Positions 51,530 to 60,696 are shown, counted from the stretch's first letter. The stretch is DNA of 64,000 nucleotides from JAPWJZ01 sp041287865 (GCA_041287865.1 JBGGMV010000059.1:1-64000), one strand, 5' to 3'. Made by a program: numbers and translations. The notes: generated by a model from the letters alone, not told the origin.

Positions 51530-52090
51530 ATGCTCCACGTCCTCTTTATCTATTTCATGATCGTGCTGTTCAATTCGCCCGTGTTTGCGGCCGATATTGA
51601 CGATGGCGACGACGTGCTGAAGGCGCCGGTCGAAATCGCGCTGGTGGCTGCGCTGCCCAAGGATGGTGCGAAGCCGCTCGACCAGCCCTTGCTGGAAGAT
51701 CCGCAAGTGGCGGCCTGGGCAGCGCGCGTTGCAGCGCAGGTGATGAGCTTCGGCTTCTCCAACCTCGACCAGCGCATGACGCAGTCGAAGGACTCTTTCA
51801 CGCCGCAGGGCTGGGAAACCTTTCAGACTGCACTAAAATCAGCCCGCCTTGTCGACAGAGTGCGCGATGAAAAAGACACGCTCACGGCGACAACCAAGCT
51901 CGACCCCGTCGTGATGCAGGAAGGCGTGGAGAACGGCATCTACCGCTGGATCGTGAAATTCCCGCTCGCGCTCGATTTCAAGAATGAAACCGCGGGAAAA
52001 GATGCGGTGTGGCAACTGACGCTGAAGATCGAGCGCATGGACGGCCCCAACCCCGTAGGCATCTCGCACTGGGTCGCCCAGCCCCAATAA
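51530..52090 (+). CDS. Exported IcmL/DotI-like protein
   Basis: 186 residues with a signal peptide (MLHVLFIYFMIVLFNSPVFA). The mature part AAWAARVAAQVMSFGFSNLDQR, SFTPQGWETFQTALKSARLV, VVMQEGVENGIYRWIVKFPL and the ending PVGISHWVAQPQ match the DotI/IcmL/TraM periplasmic domain of type IVB secretion. In Legionella DotI this domain follows a transmembrane helix; here a cleavable signal peptide seems to replace it. No other dot/icm gene is in the window. GGAAGG precedes the ATG. Its stop abuts the stop of the convergent AsmA-like gene with no gap. Confidence 0.75.
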   Translation: MLHVLFIYFMIVLFNSPVFAADIDDGDDVLKAPVEIALVAALPKDGAKPLDQPLLEDPQVAAWAARVAAQVMSFGFSNLDQRMTQSKDSFTPQGWETFQTALKSARLVDRVRDEKDTLTATTKLDPVVMQEGVENGIYRWIVKFPLALDFKNETAGKDAVWQLTLKIERMDGPNPVGISHWVAQPQ

Positions 52091-55000
52091 TCAATTCTGG
52101 AAGAACATCTTGCGCAGGATACCGGGCGCCAGCACCGACAGCGGGTTGACGAAAACCGTCGGCGCATCCTTCGGCCCTTTAATCTTGTAGGTCGCGGCCA
52201 GTATCCCCTCGCCGCCCGCCGTCAGCAGCGTGCCGATGATCGGCACGACGTTCAGCAGCTTGCTGAGCTCCGATGCCGGCACCAGCGTGCCTTTCAGGTC
52301 GTAGGTGTTGTTCCAGTTGTCGATATCGCCCTCGAAAGTCAGGCCCAGTGACGCGCCAGCGGTGCTGCCGTTTTTAAGCGTCAGCAGGCGCACGTTTTTC
52401 TTTTGCTTGGGCTGGCCCTGATCCGTCCAGATGAAATCGACGCGCGCCTTCTTGAACGACAGGCCCTCGCCGCCCAGCATCTGCAGCACGCCGATCAGCG
52501 ATATCGCATTAAGCAGCTTCGCCACAACGGGCGCGTCTTTCAGCGTGAAATCGGTCAGCGCGGCGGAGCCCACCATGTCGCGCGAACCGCCCACCACGCG
52601 CGGGCTGCCGACGATTTTCAGTTTCCCGCGCAGGATGGAATTGGTAAAGCCAAGCGTGGAAAGCGCCGTACCCGCGTCCTCCGCCTCGAACCTCAAACTA
52701 TGCCCCTTCGGCCCCGGCGAATAGTGCAGCAGCAGCGGCTTGCCCGCCGCCAGCGCGTCGAGGTTGACCTGCTCCAGCCGCGCCCAGTTGTTGCGCACGA
52801 TGGTGCCGCGCACTTCGCGCAGTTCCTTGTCCTTGGCCATCACCACGCGATCGACGTCGAGCGTCACCTTGAACGGCGTCACCTGCCGCGCCGCCACTTC
52901 GTCGTTGCCGGCAGCCTTGGTATCCTTGAAAGCGGGCGAGGCGTCGATCTGCCGTCCCGACACCTTCATCACATAGCCGTCCTTGCCCTTGTTCTGCAGG
53001 TCGAGCGCGATATCGTTATTCGCCAGCTGCACGCGGCTGAATTTGGCCGATGAAATTTCCTTGCCGTCGGCGCTGAATTCAAGATCGCCCTTGGCCGTGG
53101 AGCCACCGGATGACAGGTCCAGCCCCGTAATGCGATCCGCCTTGCCGTCCTTCAAACGGATCGTCAGCGCCACATTTCCCGCATCGCCTTCGGGTTTTGT
53201 ATAGTCGGCGGGCGGCACGGTAAAGCCGAAGCCTTTCAAATCGCCCTTCAAATCCAGCACAGCCGATTTATCGGGGGCGATGGTATAAGCGATTTCCGAT
53301 TCCATCTTGCCCTGCGGCTTCATGTCGGCGGGCATGCCGAATTTAAGAAGCGCGGGCGTATCCAGCGTGATTTTCGCCTTCACCTTGCTGGAGACGGCTT
53401 CGCCGGTCTTGAAATTCTTCAGCCAGTCGAAGGTCATTGGCATGCCGTCGAGCCTGCCCGCGCCCTTTACCTGCATCACGTCGTTGGTGACGTCGAGATC
53501 CATCGGCCCGCCGGCAACAGCCATGCCCGCGACCATATCGGGCAACACGACATCGTGCAGCTTGGCCTCCGCATGCACCTTGACGTCTTTCAGAGCGATA
53601 TGACGGCGGATAGGGAATTTGAAACCGACCTCTACGTCCGCCTTGCCCTCCACTTCCTTGCTGTTGATGCCCAGCATTTCGGGGTATTTCAGCGGTTCGG
53701 AATCCAGCACCTTCAGCGCGGTGCGCAAGGGGCCGTTCAGCGAGACGGCAATATCAATTTTAGAATCTGCGCCCGCCGCGATTTTATCAAGATCGGTGAT
53801 ATGGATGGTCGATTTCGTCACCGTCATATCGCCCAGCTTGCCGCCGGTGATGTCGAGGTTGAACGATGTCGCATCGTAATGCGCCGTGCCCGTCCCGCCC
53901 AGCACCGGCATCAGCGGCGGGAAATAATCCACCTTGATGCCCTGATAATCAATCTTGCCGCCCAGTTTCGTCAGCGCGAATTTCTTTTCCGTGGCGGCCG
54001 CGTCGTAACTGCCCTCCGCTTCCAGTGTCGCCTTGGTGGCGATGCCTTTCGACAGGTGCTCCGTCACCCACCAGCGTGGCCCGGGCGTCAGTTTTTCGGG
54101 CCACCATGTTTTAAGGTCATCCATCGGCATGTCGAAGAGCGTGGCGGAGATAGACCCCACCTTCACGCCATTTTCGTCAGCCGTGAACCGCGCCGTCGCC
54201 TCCGCGCGCGGGCCGCCGAGGTCGAGCCGCAGTTCATCCACCAGCACTTCGCGTTTCGTCGCATCGAAACTGCCCTTGGCGAAGAAATGCTTCACCAGCA
54301 CCGGTTTTTCGTAGAGGCCGCCCGCGTTGAACGCGCCCTCTTTGCCGCCCAGCGCAAATCTTAAACTTGCAGGGCGGAATTCGGGGTCCAGATCAAAGCC
54401 CAGCGTCAGGTCGACCGGCATGTCGATATCGGATAGTTCCTGCAGCTGCTTGCTTTCCTGCGCCACGCGCGACGGAATGAAATCGACCAGCTTCACCGCC
54501 GCCGCCGTGCGCTGCGTATCCCAGCTGTAGGAAACGGTGACATCCATCGCCGCGCGCTTGCCCAGGCCCATATCGACGCTGGCCAGCGCACGCGCCGACA
54601 GGCCCGCATCGCCGCGGCTGACGACGATATCAGCGCCGCGCGACTGCCATGCGACGTTTAACACTCTGTCTTCGTAAACCGCGCGCGCATTGTCGACCGA
54701 CACCTCGCGCAGGCCGTCCAATATGCCGAGGCCCGTGCGTTCCTGCAGCTTCAGCAGCAGGCCCTTCACCAGTTCCTCGCGGCTTTTTTCCGAGGGCGTA
54801 TCGGCCAGCTTGATTTCTTCGGGCGTTTCCTCGCCCGCGCCGACGTTCAGGGTAAAGCGGCCGTCTTCCTGCCGTATCACGCGCACGGCGGGGCCGTAGA
54901 TTCTAATCGAGCGTGGCACCACGCGGCCGATAACAAGGTTGCGCTTCGATAACTGGATAGCGAGTTTATCGACGGTCAGCACCGGCGTCTTGTCGGCGCG

Positions 55001-55276
55001 GTCGATGGCGACTTTTTTCAGCTCGAAGAGGAAAGGCTGCTCGCGTCCGCCCCACACCACTTCGGCCGTGCCGATATCGAAGGTGAAGGACGGCAGCTGT
55101 TCGTTCAGCGCCGCTTCCATCTTCCCCGTCGCCCAGGCGTTCAGCTCGTACGGGCCCTGCGACAGGCGCCAGATCACGCCGATCCAGGCCAGGAAGGCCA
55201 CCAGCGCCAGCACACCCGCGATTTCCAGCAGCTTGATCGTCCCGCGACTGAAGTGATGTATTGCTTTTTTCAGCAT
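52091..55276 (-). CDS. AsmA/YhdP-like giant envelope protein
   Basis: 1061 residues. One N-terminal transmembrane helix (EIAGVLALVAFLAWIGVIW, about 18-36) is followed by a long beta-rich periplasmic region. An N-terminal DUF3971-like part begins with VWGGREQPFLFELKKVAI, and the C-terminal AsmA_2 domain begins around residue 840 (RGKLKIVGSPRVVGGSRDMV and SLIGVLQMLGGEGLSFKKA). This is the YhdP/TamB-related bridge-like lipid-transport superfamily, which moves phospholipids to the outer membrane. It is divergent from glnE and convergent with the IcmL-like gene. Confidence 0.88.
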   Translation of the reverse strand: MLKKAIHHFSRGTIKLLEIAGVLALVAFLAWIGVIWRLSQGPYELNAWATGKMEAALNEQLPSFTFDIGTAEVVWGGREQPFLFELKKVAIDRADKTPVLTVDKLAIQLSKRNLVIGRVVPRSIRIYGPAVRVIRQEDGRFTLNVGAGEETPEEIKLADTPSEKSREELVKGLLLKLQERTGLGILDGLREVSVDNARAVYEDRVLNVAWQSRGADIVVSRGDAGLSARALASVDMGLGKRAAMDVTVSYSWDTQRTAAAVKLVDFIPSRVAQESKQLQELSDIDMPVDLTLGFDLDPEFRPASLRFALGGKEGAFNAGGLYEKPVLVKHFFAKGSFDATKREVLVDELRLDLGGPRAEATARFTADENGVKVGSISATLFDMPMDDLKTWWPEKLTPGPRWWVTEHLSKGIATKATLEAEGSYDAAATEKKFALTKLGGKIDYQGIKVDYFPPLMPVLGGTGTAHYDATSFNLDITGGKLGDMTVTKSTIHITDLDKIAAGADSKIDIAVSLNGPLRTALKVLDSEPLKYPEMLGINSKEVEGKADVEVGFKFPIRRHIALKDVKVHAEAKLHDVVLPDMVAGMAVAGGPMDLDVTNDVMQVKGAGRLDGMPMTFDWLKNFKTGEAVSSKVKAKITLDTPALLKFGMPADMKPQGKMESEIAYTIAPDKSAVLDLKGDLKGFGFTVPPADYTKPEGDAGNVALTIRLKDGKADRITGLDLSSGGSTAKGDLEFSADGKEISSAKFSRVQLANNDIALDLQNKGKDGYVMKVSGRQIDASPAFKDTKAAGNDEVAARQVTPFKVTLDVDRVVMAKDKELREVRGTIVRNNWARLEQVNLDALAAGKPLLLHYSPGPKGHSLRFEAEDAGTALSTLGFTNSILRGKLKIVGSPRVVGGSRDMVGSAALTDFTLKDAPVVAKLLNAISLIGVLQMLGGEGLSFKKARVDFIWTDQGQPKQKKNVRLLTLKNGSTAGASLGLTFEGDIDNWNNTYDLKGTLVPASELSKLLNVVPIIGTLLTAGGEGILAATYKIKGPKDAPTVFVNPLSVLAPGILRKMFFQN

Positions 55277-55332
55277 CTTGTCTTGTTATCATTACCCTTC
55301 AAGGGTGATATTATAGCCCTGTTGCAATTATA

Positions 55333-58164
55333 TTGAGTAAGCTTTTGCCCCGTCATTTTCCGAAAAACACCAAAAAACAAGCGGCCTCCGGCTGGCAAAA
55401 GCTGGTGGAGGCGCATAGCCCCTACCTTGCCGCAAACCTGCACGTATTGACGGGCCAAAACCCTGCGGACGCGATAAAAGAAATGGTCGCAGCATCCGAT
55501 AAAGCAACCGACGCCGAAACGCTGATGAAGGTGTTGCGCGTCGCCAAGAAACGCGTCGCCATCACCGCCGCCGTCGCCGATCTGAGCGGCGCGTGGAATG
55601 ACTGCGCCGTAATGCGGTGTCTTTCGGAATTTGCCGATGCTGCTGTCGGCGCGGCACTGCGGTTTTTATTGCGGGCCGCGCATAATGCAAAAACGATAAA
55701 ACTGAAAAACGCGAAAGAGCCGGAGAAAGACTGCGGCGTGACCGTGATCGCGCTCGGCAAATGGGGCGCGTTCGAGCTGAACTATTCCAGCGATATCGAT
55801 TTGATGGTGATTTTTGATCCCGCCAAATCGCCGGTGCGGAACGAAGACGAAATGCAGAATTTTTTCATCCGCCTGACGCGCGATCTGGCACGGCTGCTGG
55901 ATGCGCCCACGGGCGACGGCTACGTCTTCCGCACCGATTTGCGCCTGCGGCCCGACCCCGGGGCGATGCCGCTGGCGGTATCCATCGGCACGGCTGAAAT
56001 GTATTACGGCAGCCTTGGCCAGAACTGGGAACGCGCCGCGATGATCAAGGCGCGCCCCATGGCGGGCGACGCCGCCACCGGCGCTGAATTCATGAAGATC
56101 ATGACCAGCTGGATCTGGCGCAAGAACCTCGATTTCGCGGCGATACAGGACATCCATTCCATCAAGCGCCAGATCAACGCGAAACAGGCCAGCAAGGGCA
56201 AAGTCGGCGCAAAAGGCAACCCCTTCCTCGGCTACAACGTCAAACTCGGCCATGGCGGCATCCGCGAAATCGAATTTTTCGCGCAGACGCAGCAGCTGAT
56301 TTACGGCGGCAAGGAACCGCGCCTGCGCTGCCCCGAAACGCTGCACGCGCTGTCGATGCTGGCCGAAACCGGCCATATCACGGCGGAAACGGCAGCAGAT
56401 TTGAAGGCCGCCTACCTCTACCTCCGCCGCGTAGAACACAGATTGCAAATGCAGGATGACCGCCAGACCCACAGCCTGCCTACAACGCAATCCGCCTTCG
56501 ATGGCGTCGCCGATTTTGCGGGCTATGAGTCCAGCGCCGCCTTTATCAAAGACCTGACGCAGCATACCGATACAGTGCGCAAATTATATGCCGCGCTGTT
56601 CACTGAATCCGCCAGCCTCGCCGGCCCCGGCAATCTGGTGTTTACGGGTGTGGAGGACGACCCCGAAACACTGGAAACCCTGCGCGATATGGGGTTCAGG
56701 GAAGCGGAGAAAATCACCGCCGCCATTCGCGGCTGGCACCATGGCCGTTATCGCGCTGTGCGGTCGGAACGGGCACGGCAGATTTTGACGGAACTTACCC
56801 CGCACCTGCTGGAAACCTTAAGCAAGACGCCGCACCCCGATGACGCCTTTATCCGCTTCGATCAATTCCTGTCGCGCCTGCCGTCCGGCATTCCCATCTT
56901 CTCGATGTTCCTGAAACATCCGCAGCAGATGGAGCTAGTCGCCACCGTCATGGGCTCGGCCCCTGCCCTCGCCGATCATCTGGGCACGCACCCGCAAGTG
57001 CTGGAGGGCGTGATATCCCGCGATTTCTTCGGCAAGCTGCCGGAACTGCCGTGGCTGAAGGAAGAACTGGCGCGGCAACTGTCAACCGCGCGGGATTATC
57101 AGGACGTGCTCGACCTCACCCGCCGCTGGGCGCGGGAAAAGCGGTTCCATGCGGGCATCCATATTCTGCAAGGTCTGTCGACCCATGCCCGCGCGGGCGT
57201 TTATCTGGCGGATATCGCCGAGGCCGCGCTAGGCGGACTAATCCCCCATGTCGAAAAAGAATTCGCGCAGGCGCATGGCGTTTTCAAGACCGGCGAATTG
57301 ATTATCCTCGCCATGGGCAGCTTCGCCGCGCGCGAAATGTTCGCCGACAGCGACCTCGACATTATCGCGCTTTATAAAACATCCGAAAAAGAAAAGACGA
57401 GCAACGGCGCGAAGCCCCTGCCCGCCGGACAATATTATATCCGCCTGATGCAGCGCCTCACCGCCGCGCTCGCCGCGCCGACGGCGGAGGGCGTGCTATA
57501 CGAAATCGACACCCGCCTGCGCCCCGCCGGGCATGATGGCCCGCTGGCAGCTCAGCTGGAAGGTTTCTTCGACTACCAGCGCGACAAGGCATGGGTATGG
57601 GAGCATATGAGCCTGATCCGCTCCCGCCTTGTCCATGCCACGCCCGCGACGGCAAAAACCTTCAACGCCGAAGTCGAAAAAATCCTCTCCCGCCCGCGCG
57701 ACGCGGCCAAGCTGAAACGCGAAATGCTGGAGATGCGCGACAAGGTCGAAAAACAATTCGGCAGCAAAGACCCGTGGAACCTGAAATACCGCCGCGGCGG
57801 ATTAATGGACATCATGTTCGCCGCGCATTACATGGCATTGCAGAACGCCGCCAAGCACAAAGGCCTGCTGCTGCAAGCACCCGAAGCCATGATCGCCGAA
57901 CTGAAGAAAAAGAAACTGCTGGCCGCGAAAGACGCGGATACATTGGCCGCCGCCTGCCGCGAAGCCTATGCCGCGCAGTCCTTCCTGCGCCTGACGGCAG
58001 AATTGCCGTTTGATCCCAAAAAATCCGCGCCGGGATTGCTGGACGCTCTGGCCCGCAGCATGTTCCCGAAGGACAAGAAGATCACGTTCAAGAAGGCCGC
58101 CGCCGAGATTGATGCGCGGTGCAAGGCAGCCTTTGCGGTTTACAAGAAGATTTTCTCAATTTGA
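55333..58164 (+). CDS. glnE: Bifunctional glutamine synthetase adenylyltransferase/deadenylylase
   Basis: 943 residues. Two GlnE nucleotidyltransferase domains are present: one with LNYSSDIDLMVIFDP near residue 150, and a second with FADSDLDIIALYKTSE near 680, each followed by a PII-UTase-like GlnD helical part. It adenylylates GlnA under nitrogen excess and removes AMP under limitation, controlled by PII. A TTG start is used because the frame is closed by TGA nine codons upstream and no ATG or GTG follows that would keep the N-terminus; no ribosome site was seen. It is divergent from the AsmA-like gene. Confidence 0.95.
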   Translation: MSKLLPRHFPKNTKKQAASGWQKLVEAHSPYLAANLHVLTGQNPADAIKEMVAASDKATDAETLMKVLRVAKKRVAITAAVADLSGAWNDCAVMRCLSEFADAAVGAALRFLLRAAHNAKTIKLKNAKEPEKDCGVTVIALGKWGAFELNYSSDIDLMVIFDPAKSPVRNEDEMQNFFIRLTRDLARLLDAPTGDGYVFRTDLRLRPDPGAMPLAVSIGTAEMYYGSLGQNWERAAMIKARPMAGDAATGAEFMKIMTSWIWRKNLDFAAIQDIHSIKRQINAKQASKGKVGAKGNPFLGYNVKLGHGGIREIEFFAQTQQLIYGGKEPRLRCPETLHALSMLAETGHITAETAADLKAAYLYLRRVEHRLQMQDDRQTHSLPTTQSAFDGVADFAGYESSAAFIKDLTQHTDTVRKLYAALFTESASLAGPGNLVFTGVEDDPETLETLRDMGFREAEKITAAIRGWHHGRYRAVRSERARQILTELTPHLLETLSKTPHPDDAFIRFDQFLSRLPSGIPIFSMFLKHPQQMELVATVMGSAPALADHLGTHPQVLEGVISRDFFGKLPELPWLKEELARQLSTARDYQDVLDLTRRWAREKRFHAGIHILQGLSTHARAGVYLADIAEAALGGLIPHVEKEFAQAHGVFKTGELIILAMGSFAAREMFADSDLDIIALYKTSEKEKTSNGAKPLPAGQYYIRLMQRLTAALAAPTAEGVLYEIDTRLRPAGHDGPLAAQLEGFFDYQRDKAWVWEHMSLIRSRLVHATPATAKTFNAEVEKILSRPRDAAKLKREMLEMRDKVEKQFGSKDPWNLKYRRGGLMDIMFAAHYMALQNAAKHKGLLLQAPEAMIAELKKKKLLAAKDADTLAAACREAYAAQSFLRLTAELPFDPKKSAPGLLDALARSMFPKDKKITFKKAAAEIDARCKAAFAVYKKIFSI

Positions 58165-58173
58165 AACATTACC

Positions 58174-58276
58174 ACCCCCGCCTTGTGCGGGGGTCCAAAA
58201 GCGCGTCCGCGCGTCTTGTGACTTAAACTTATATGACGGCTAGACAGCCTTTTGGATGCCCGCGCTAGGCGGGCAT
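58174..58276. repeat. Pair of REP-like palindromes downstream of glnE
   Basis: Hairpin 1 (58174-58194) has arms ACCCCCGC and GCGGGGGT around CTTGT. Hairpin 2 (58256-58276) has arms ATGCCCGC and GCGGGCAT around GCTAG, flanked by TTTTGG and GGCAAA. The second resembles the TGGATGCCCGC...GCGGGCATGAC elements repeated in many alphaproteobacterial genomes, and the first, with TGGACCCCCGC on the other strand, looks like a related element in opposite orientation. They may also terminate glnE. Confidence 0.6.
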
Positions 58277-58298
58277 GGCAAAATTGGTGAGAGCTGTG

Positions 58299-58604
58299 TT
58301 AAGGCTTCGGCGTCTGTATATGCGCAAAATTATCCCTTTCTTCATCCCCACCCACATATGTCACATACCCGAAAAATATGAGCATTCCGCATAGCGCCAA
58401 AACAAATGAAAGCTTTTCTTTTCTTCGTCGCATAAGTGCAATTGGCGTCATCCCACAAAGCAGCAACAGCCCGAAAGCCAAGCATTGGAAAACAAATGTT
58501 TCGAAATTTAATCTGCCGGCCATAACCACCATCAGTATGCCAGCACCACACCAGAAAATATTAAATGATGCGAGTGCGATTGTCAGAAATTTAATGACCT
58601 TCAT
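58299..58604 (-). CDS. Small membrane protein (101 aa)
   Basis: 101 residues with three hydrophobic helices: IKFLTIALASFNIFWCGAGI (5-24), FETFVFQCLAFGLLLLCGMT (33-52, with PIAL next) and SFVLALCGMLIFFGYVTYVG (66-85). The tail is polar. The ATG is overlapped by the stop of the upstream paralogue (TGATG). It is the last gene of a four-gene leftward operon (HAD-like, two duplicated membrane proteins, this). Function unknown; it is similar in size to its neighbours but not in sequence. Confidence 0.6.
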   Translation of the reverse strand: MKVIKFLTIALASFNIFWCGAGILMVVMAGRLNFETFVFQCLAFGLLLLCGMTPIALMRRRKEKLSFVLALCGMLIFFGYVTYVGGDEERDNFAHIQTPKP

Positions 58605-58969
58605 CAAGGCCTCACCTCCCGCTCCACAGCAGCCTCTTCAGCGCAAGCCGTCTCGAGCGGTTTCTCGATCTGGTAGTATTTTCCATCCAGCGCCCAGCCA
58701 ATCCAGAAAAAAATGATCACGGTGCCCACAATAGAAAACGCGGCCGCAGCTGAATATTCCCGCTTCCCGGTCGCCGCCACCGGCCCGCAGATGCATAAGA
58801 TAAAAAGCACAAGATCAAGGAGCTTGCCCGCTGAACCAAGACTTTGCGCGACGCCGCAACCAATCAGGTCATCAGGAATTCGGTAACTTGTTATAACGGC
58901 CAGCCCTGCGGTATTGATAACGGCAAGACCCAGAACAAACACGTTCGCAAGGATATTCCTGCCACTCAT
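58604..58969 (-). CDS. Small membrane protein, copy 2 of a tandem duplication
   Basis: 121 residues with three hydrophobic helices (ILANVFVLGLAVINTAGLAV, LLDLVLFILCICGPVAA and AFSIVGTVIIFFWIGW), a central GCGVAQSLGSAG and a C-terminal acidic tail ending AVEREVRP. About three quarters of the residues are identical to the upstream copy by my hand alignment; differences cluster in the first and second helices. Start and stop overlap neighbouring genes by one base. Function unknown. Confidence 0.65.
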   Translation of the reverse strand: MSGRNILANVFVLGLAVINTAGLAVITSYRIPDDLIGCGVAQSLGSAGKLLDLVLFILCICGPVAATGKREYSAAAAFSIVGTVIIFFWIGWALDGKYYQIEKPLETACAEEAAVEREVRP

Positions 58970-59334
58970 CAGGGCCTCACCTCCCGCTCCACAGCAGCCT
59001 CTTCAGCGCAAGACGTCGCGAGCGGTTTCCCGATCTGATAGTATTTTCCATCCTGCGCCCAGCCAACCCAGAAAAAAATGATCAAGGTGCCCACAATAGA
59101 AAACGTGGCCGCAACTGAATATTCCCGCTTCCCGGTCAACGCCACCGGCCCAGCAACGAAGAAGATAAGCAGCACGCCAGAGAGGATTCTACCCGCTGAA
59201 TCGAGGCTTTGCGCGACATCGCAACCTATCAGGTCGTCAGGAATTTGGTAGTGTCTCATAAAGCTCAGGCCCGCGACATTGATAAGGGCAAGACCCAGAA
59301 CAAACACGTTCGCAAAGATATTCCTGCCACTCAT
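58969..59334 (-). CDS. Small membrane protein, copy 1 of a tandem duplication
   Basis: 121 residues, same architecture as the next gene: IFANVFVLGLALINVAGLSF, ILSGVLLIFFVAGPVAL and FSIVGTLIIFFWVGW, with the same AVEREVRP end. It starts at an ATG overlapping the HAD-like stop (TAATG). The copies are 365 nt apart, so they arose by tandem duplication and have stayed in frame. Function unknown. Confidence 0.65.
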   Translation of the reverse strand: MSGRNIFANVFVLGLALINVAGLSFMRHYQIPDDLIGCDVAQSLDSAGRILSGVLLIFFVAGPVALTGKREYSVAATFSIVGTLIIFFWVGWAQDGKYYQIGKPLATSCAEEAAVEREVRP

Positions 59335-60104
59335 TACGGCTTCGGTTTCTGCGTCACCGAGGGCGACAATCTTGGCAGGTTGTCATTCACCGCCGGATGC
59401 ATCAGGCGGTCCGTCAGGTCGGGCAGCTGGCCGAAGTCTGTAATCACCAGCTTCACGCCGGCCTTGTCCATCTCGGCTTTCTTCGCGTCATTCACGGCGA
59501 AGCCGATGAAGAACAATCCCTGTTCCGCGGCGGCGGCGGCATCGGCGGCGGAATCGCCAATAACAATAACCGGCGCATCAGTGCCCTGATCGGCGCGGTA
59601 GGCGGCGACGATGGATTGCAGCTGCGCTTCCTTGATCTGCGTGGTCGATTTGCCGGCGTCGCGGTCGTTGTCTTTGCCGCGCACATAGCGGTAGTCGAAT
59701 TCGGCGGTCAGCCCGTGGTATTTCAGTTGCAGGTCCAGCGCGTCTTCGCGCGTGCCGGTATAGATGCCGAGCGTCGCGCCCTGCAGGTGCAGCGCCTCCA
59801 CCGCTTCGCGCACGTTGGGGAAAAGGTGTTCGGTCCAGCCCGGCCGCGTCAGCAGCGCATCACAGGACTGGTTGCACTGGCCCATGAATTTCTTGCGCGT
59901 GGCGGCATCCATCGGGCCGATAAAGTGGTCGGTGATTTCCCCGAGGTTTTTATTGCCCAGCATGGCGGCAAGGGCGTCGCGGTCGGGGGTGGGGGCGCCG
60001 GCCTGTTCGGCGGCCTCGATAAAGGCCTGCACATAGCGGGGGGCGGCATCGGTGAGCGTCGATACCAGGTCGAAAACGATCAAAACGCCTTTATCCCGTG
60101 CCAT
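59334..60104 (-). CDS. HAD-like hydrolase with DxV nucleophile motif
   Basis: 256 residues. It has a HAD Rossmann fold with an N-terminal cap: LIVFDLVSTLTDAAPR (Asp12 nucleophile), LGIYTGTREDALDLQLKYHG (Thr/Ser motif II), a Lys near KSTTQIKEAQ (motif III), and VIVIGDSAADAAAAAEQG (motif IV). The second Asp of the usual D-x-D is Val14, which removes the general acid/base used by most phosphatases; phosphonatases and dehalogenases also depart from D-x-D at this position (D-x-A and D-x-Y). It therefore may not be a phosphatase. A disordered Pro-rich tail ends the protein. It is the first gene of an operon with the duplicated membrane proteins. Confidence 0.78.
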   Translation of the reverse strand: MARDKGVLIVFDLVSTLTDAAPRYVQAFIEAAEQAGAPTPDRDALAAMLGNKNLGEITDHFIGPMDAATRKKFMGQCNQSCDALLTRPGWTEHLFPNVREAVEALHLQGATLGIYTGTREDALDLQLKYHGLTAEFDYRYVRGKDNDRDAGKSTTQIKEAQLQSIVAAYRADQGTDAPVIVIGDSAADAAAAAEQGLFFIGFAVNDAKKAEMDKAGVKLVITDFGQLPDLTDRLMHPAVNDNLPRLSPSVTQKPKP

Positions 60105-60324
60105 AGCCCCTCAAAGAGTGGACTCGTTAATTTTCAGAAAGATATTCAATCCCTTGCCCCAAGTCAACGCCGCGCAAATGGTTCCCGACTAAACCCTTAC
60201 TTTGTAAGGAAAATTTGGAGTGTTGCACAAAAGCTATAGATTGCGACTCGAGTCTGCCGATACGATAGAATTAGGCCCACAAGGCCCTAAACCACTCAAA
60301 AAACGAAGGAAATGGAGTACTAAC

Positions 60325-60696
60325 ATGAAAACCCAACTCGCCACTGTGCTGGCGTTTGTCGCAATGATGGCCGTTGCACCCGCTTTTGCTGCCGAAGAAG
60401 CCGCAAAACCCGCTGACGTCGCCCCCGCTGCCACCGCCGCCATGGAAGCTGACGCTAAAGCCGAAGCCGCTGCTGCTGTCGAAGCGCCCGCTCCCGCCCC
60501 CGATTTCGCCAAGCTGGACGCCAATGCTGACGGTTCCCTCTCGAAAGAAGAGCTGGCAGACGGCTTTGACGCTAAAGACGCTGACAAAGACGGCAAAGTG
60601 ACGAAAGAAGAATTCGAAGCTGGCGCCGCTGTCGAAGTCAAAACCGAAGTGAAGACCGAAGAAGCTCCCAAAGCCGAAGAAGGCAAAAAAGAGTAA
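60325..60696 (+). CDS. Secreted two-EF-hand acidic protein
   Basis: 123 residues. A signal peptide (MKTQLATVLAFVAMMAVAPA) is followed by a long Ala/Glu/Pro-rich stretch, then two canonical EF-hand loops, LDANADGSLSKEELADGF and KDADKDGKVTKEEFEAGA, and an acidic Lys/Glu tail. Ca2+ binding is expected; location is periplasmic or external. GGAG lies 7 nt before the ATG; the longer reading adds 35 residues without signal sequence. It has its own strong terminator. Partner unknown. Confidence 0.78.
   Translation: MKTQLATVLAFVAMMAVAPAFAAEEAAKPADVAPAATAAMEADAKAEAAAAVEAPAPAPDFAKLDANADGSLSKEELADGFDAKDADKDGKVTKEEFEAGAAVEVKTEVKTEEAPKAEEGKKE

Larger units (their letters stand above)
58604..59334 (-). repeat. 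365-nt tandem gene duplication
   Basis: Two consecutive units of 365 nt, each carrying one copy of the small membrane protein gene, with the N-terminal 16 codons and the C-terminal region nearly unchanged. The junction is the one-base stop/start overlap. Confidence 0.75.
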
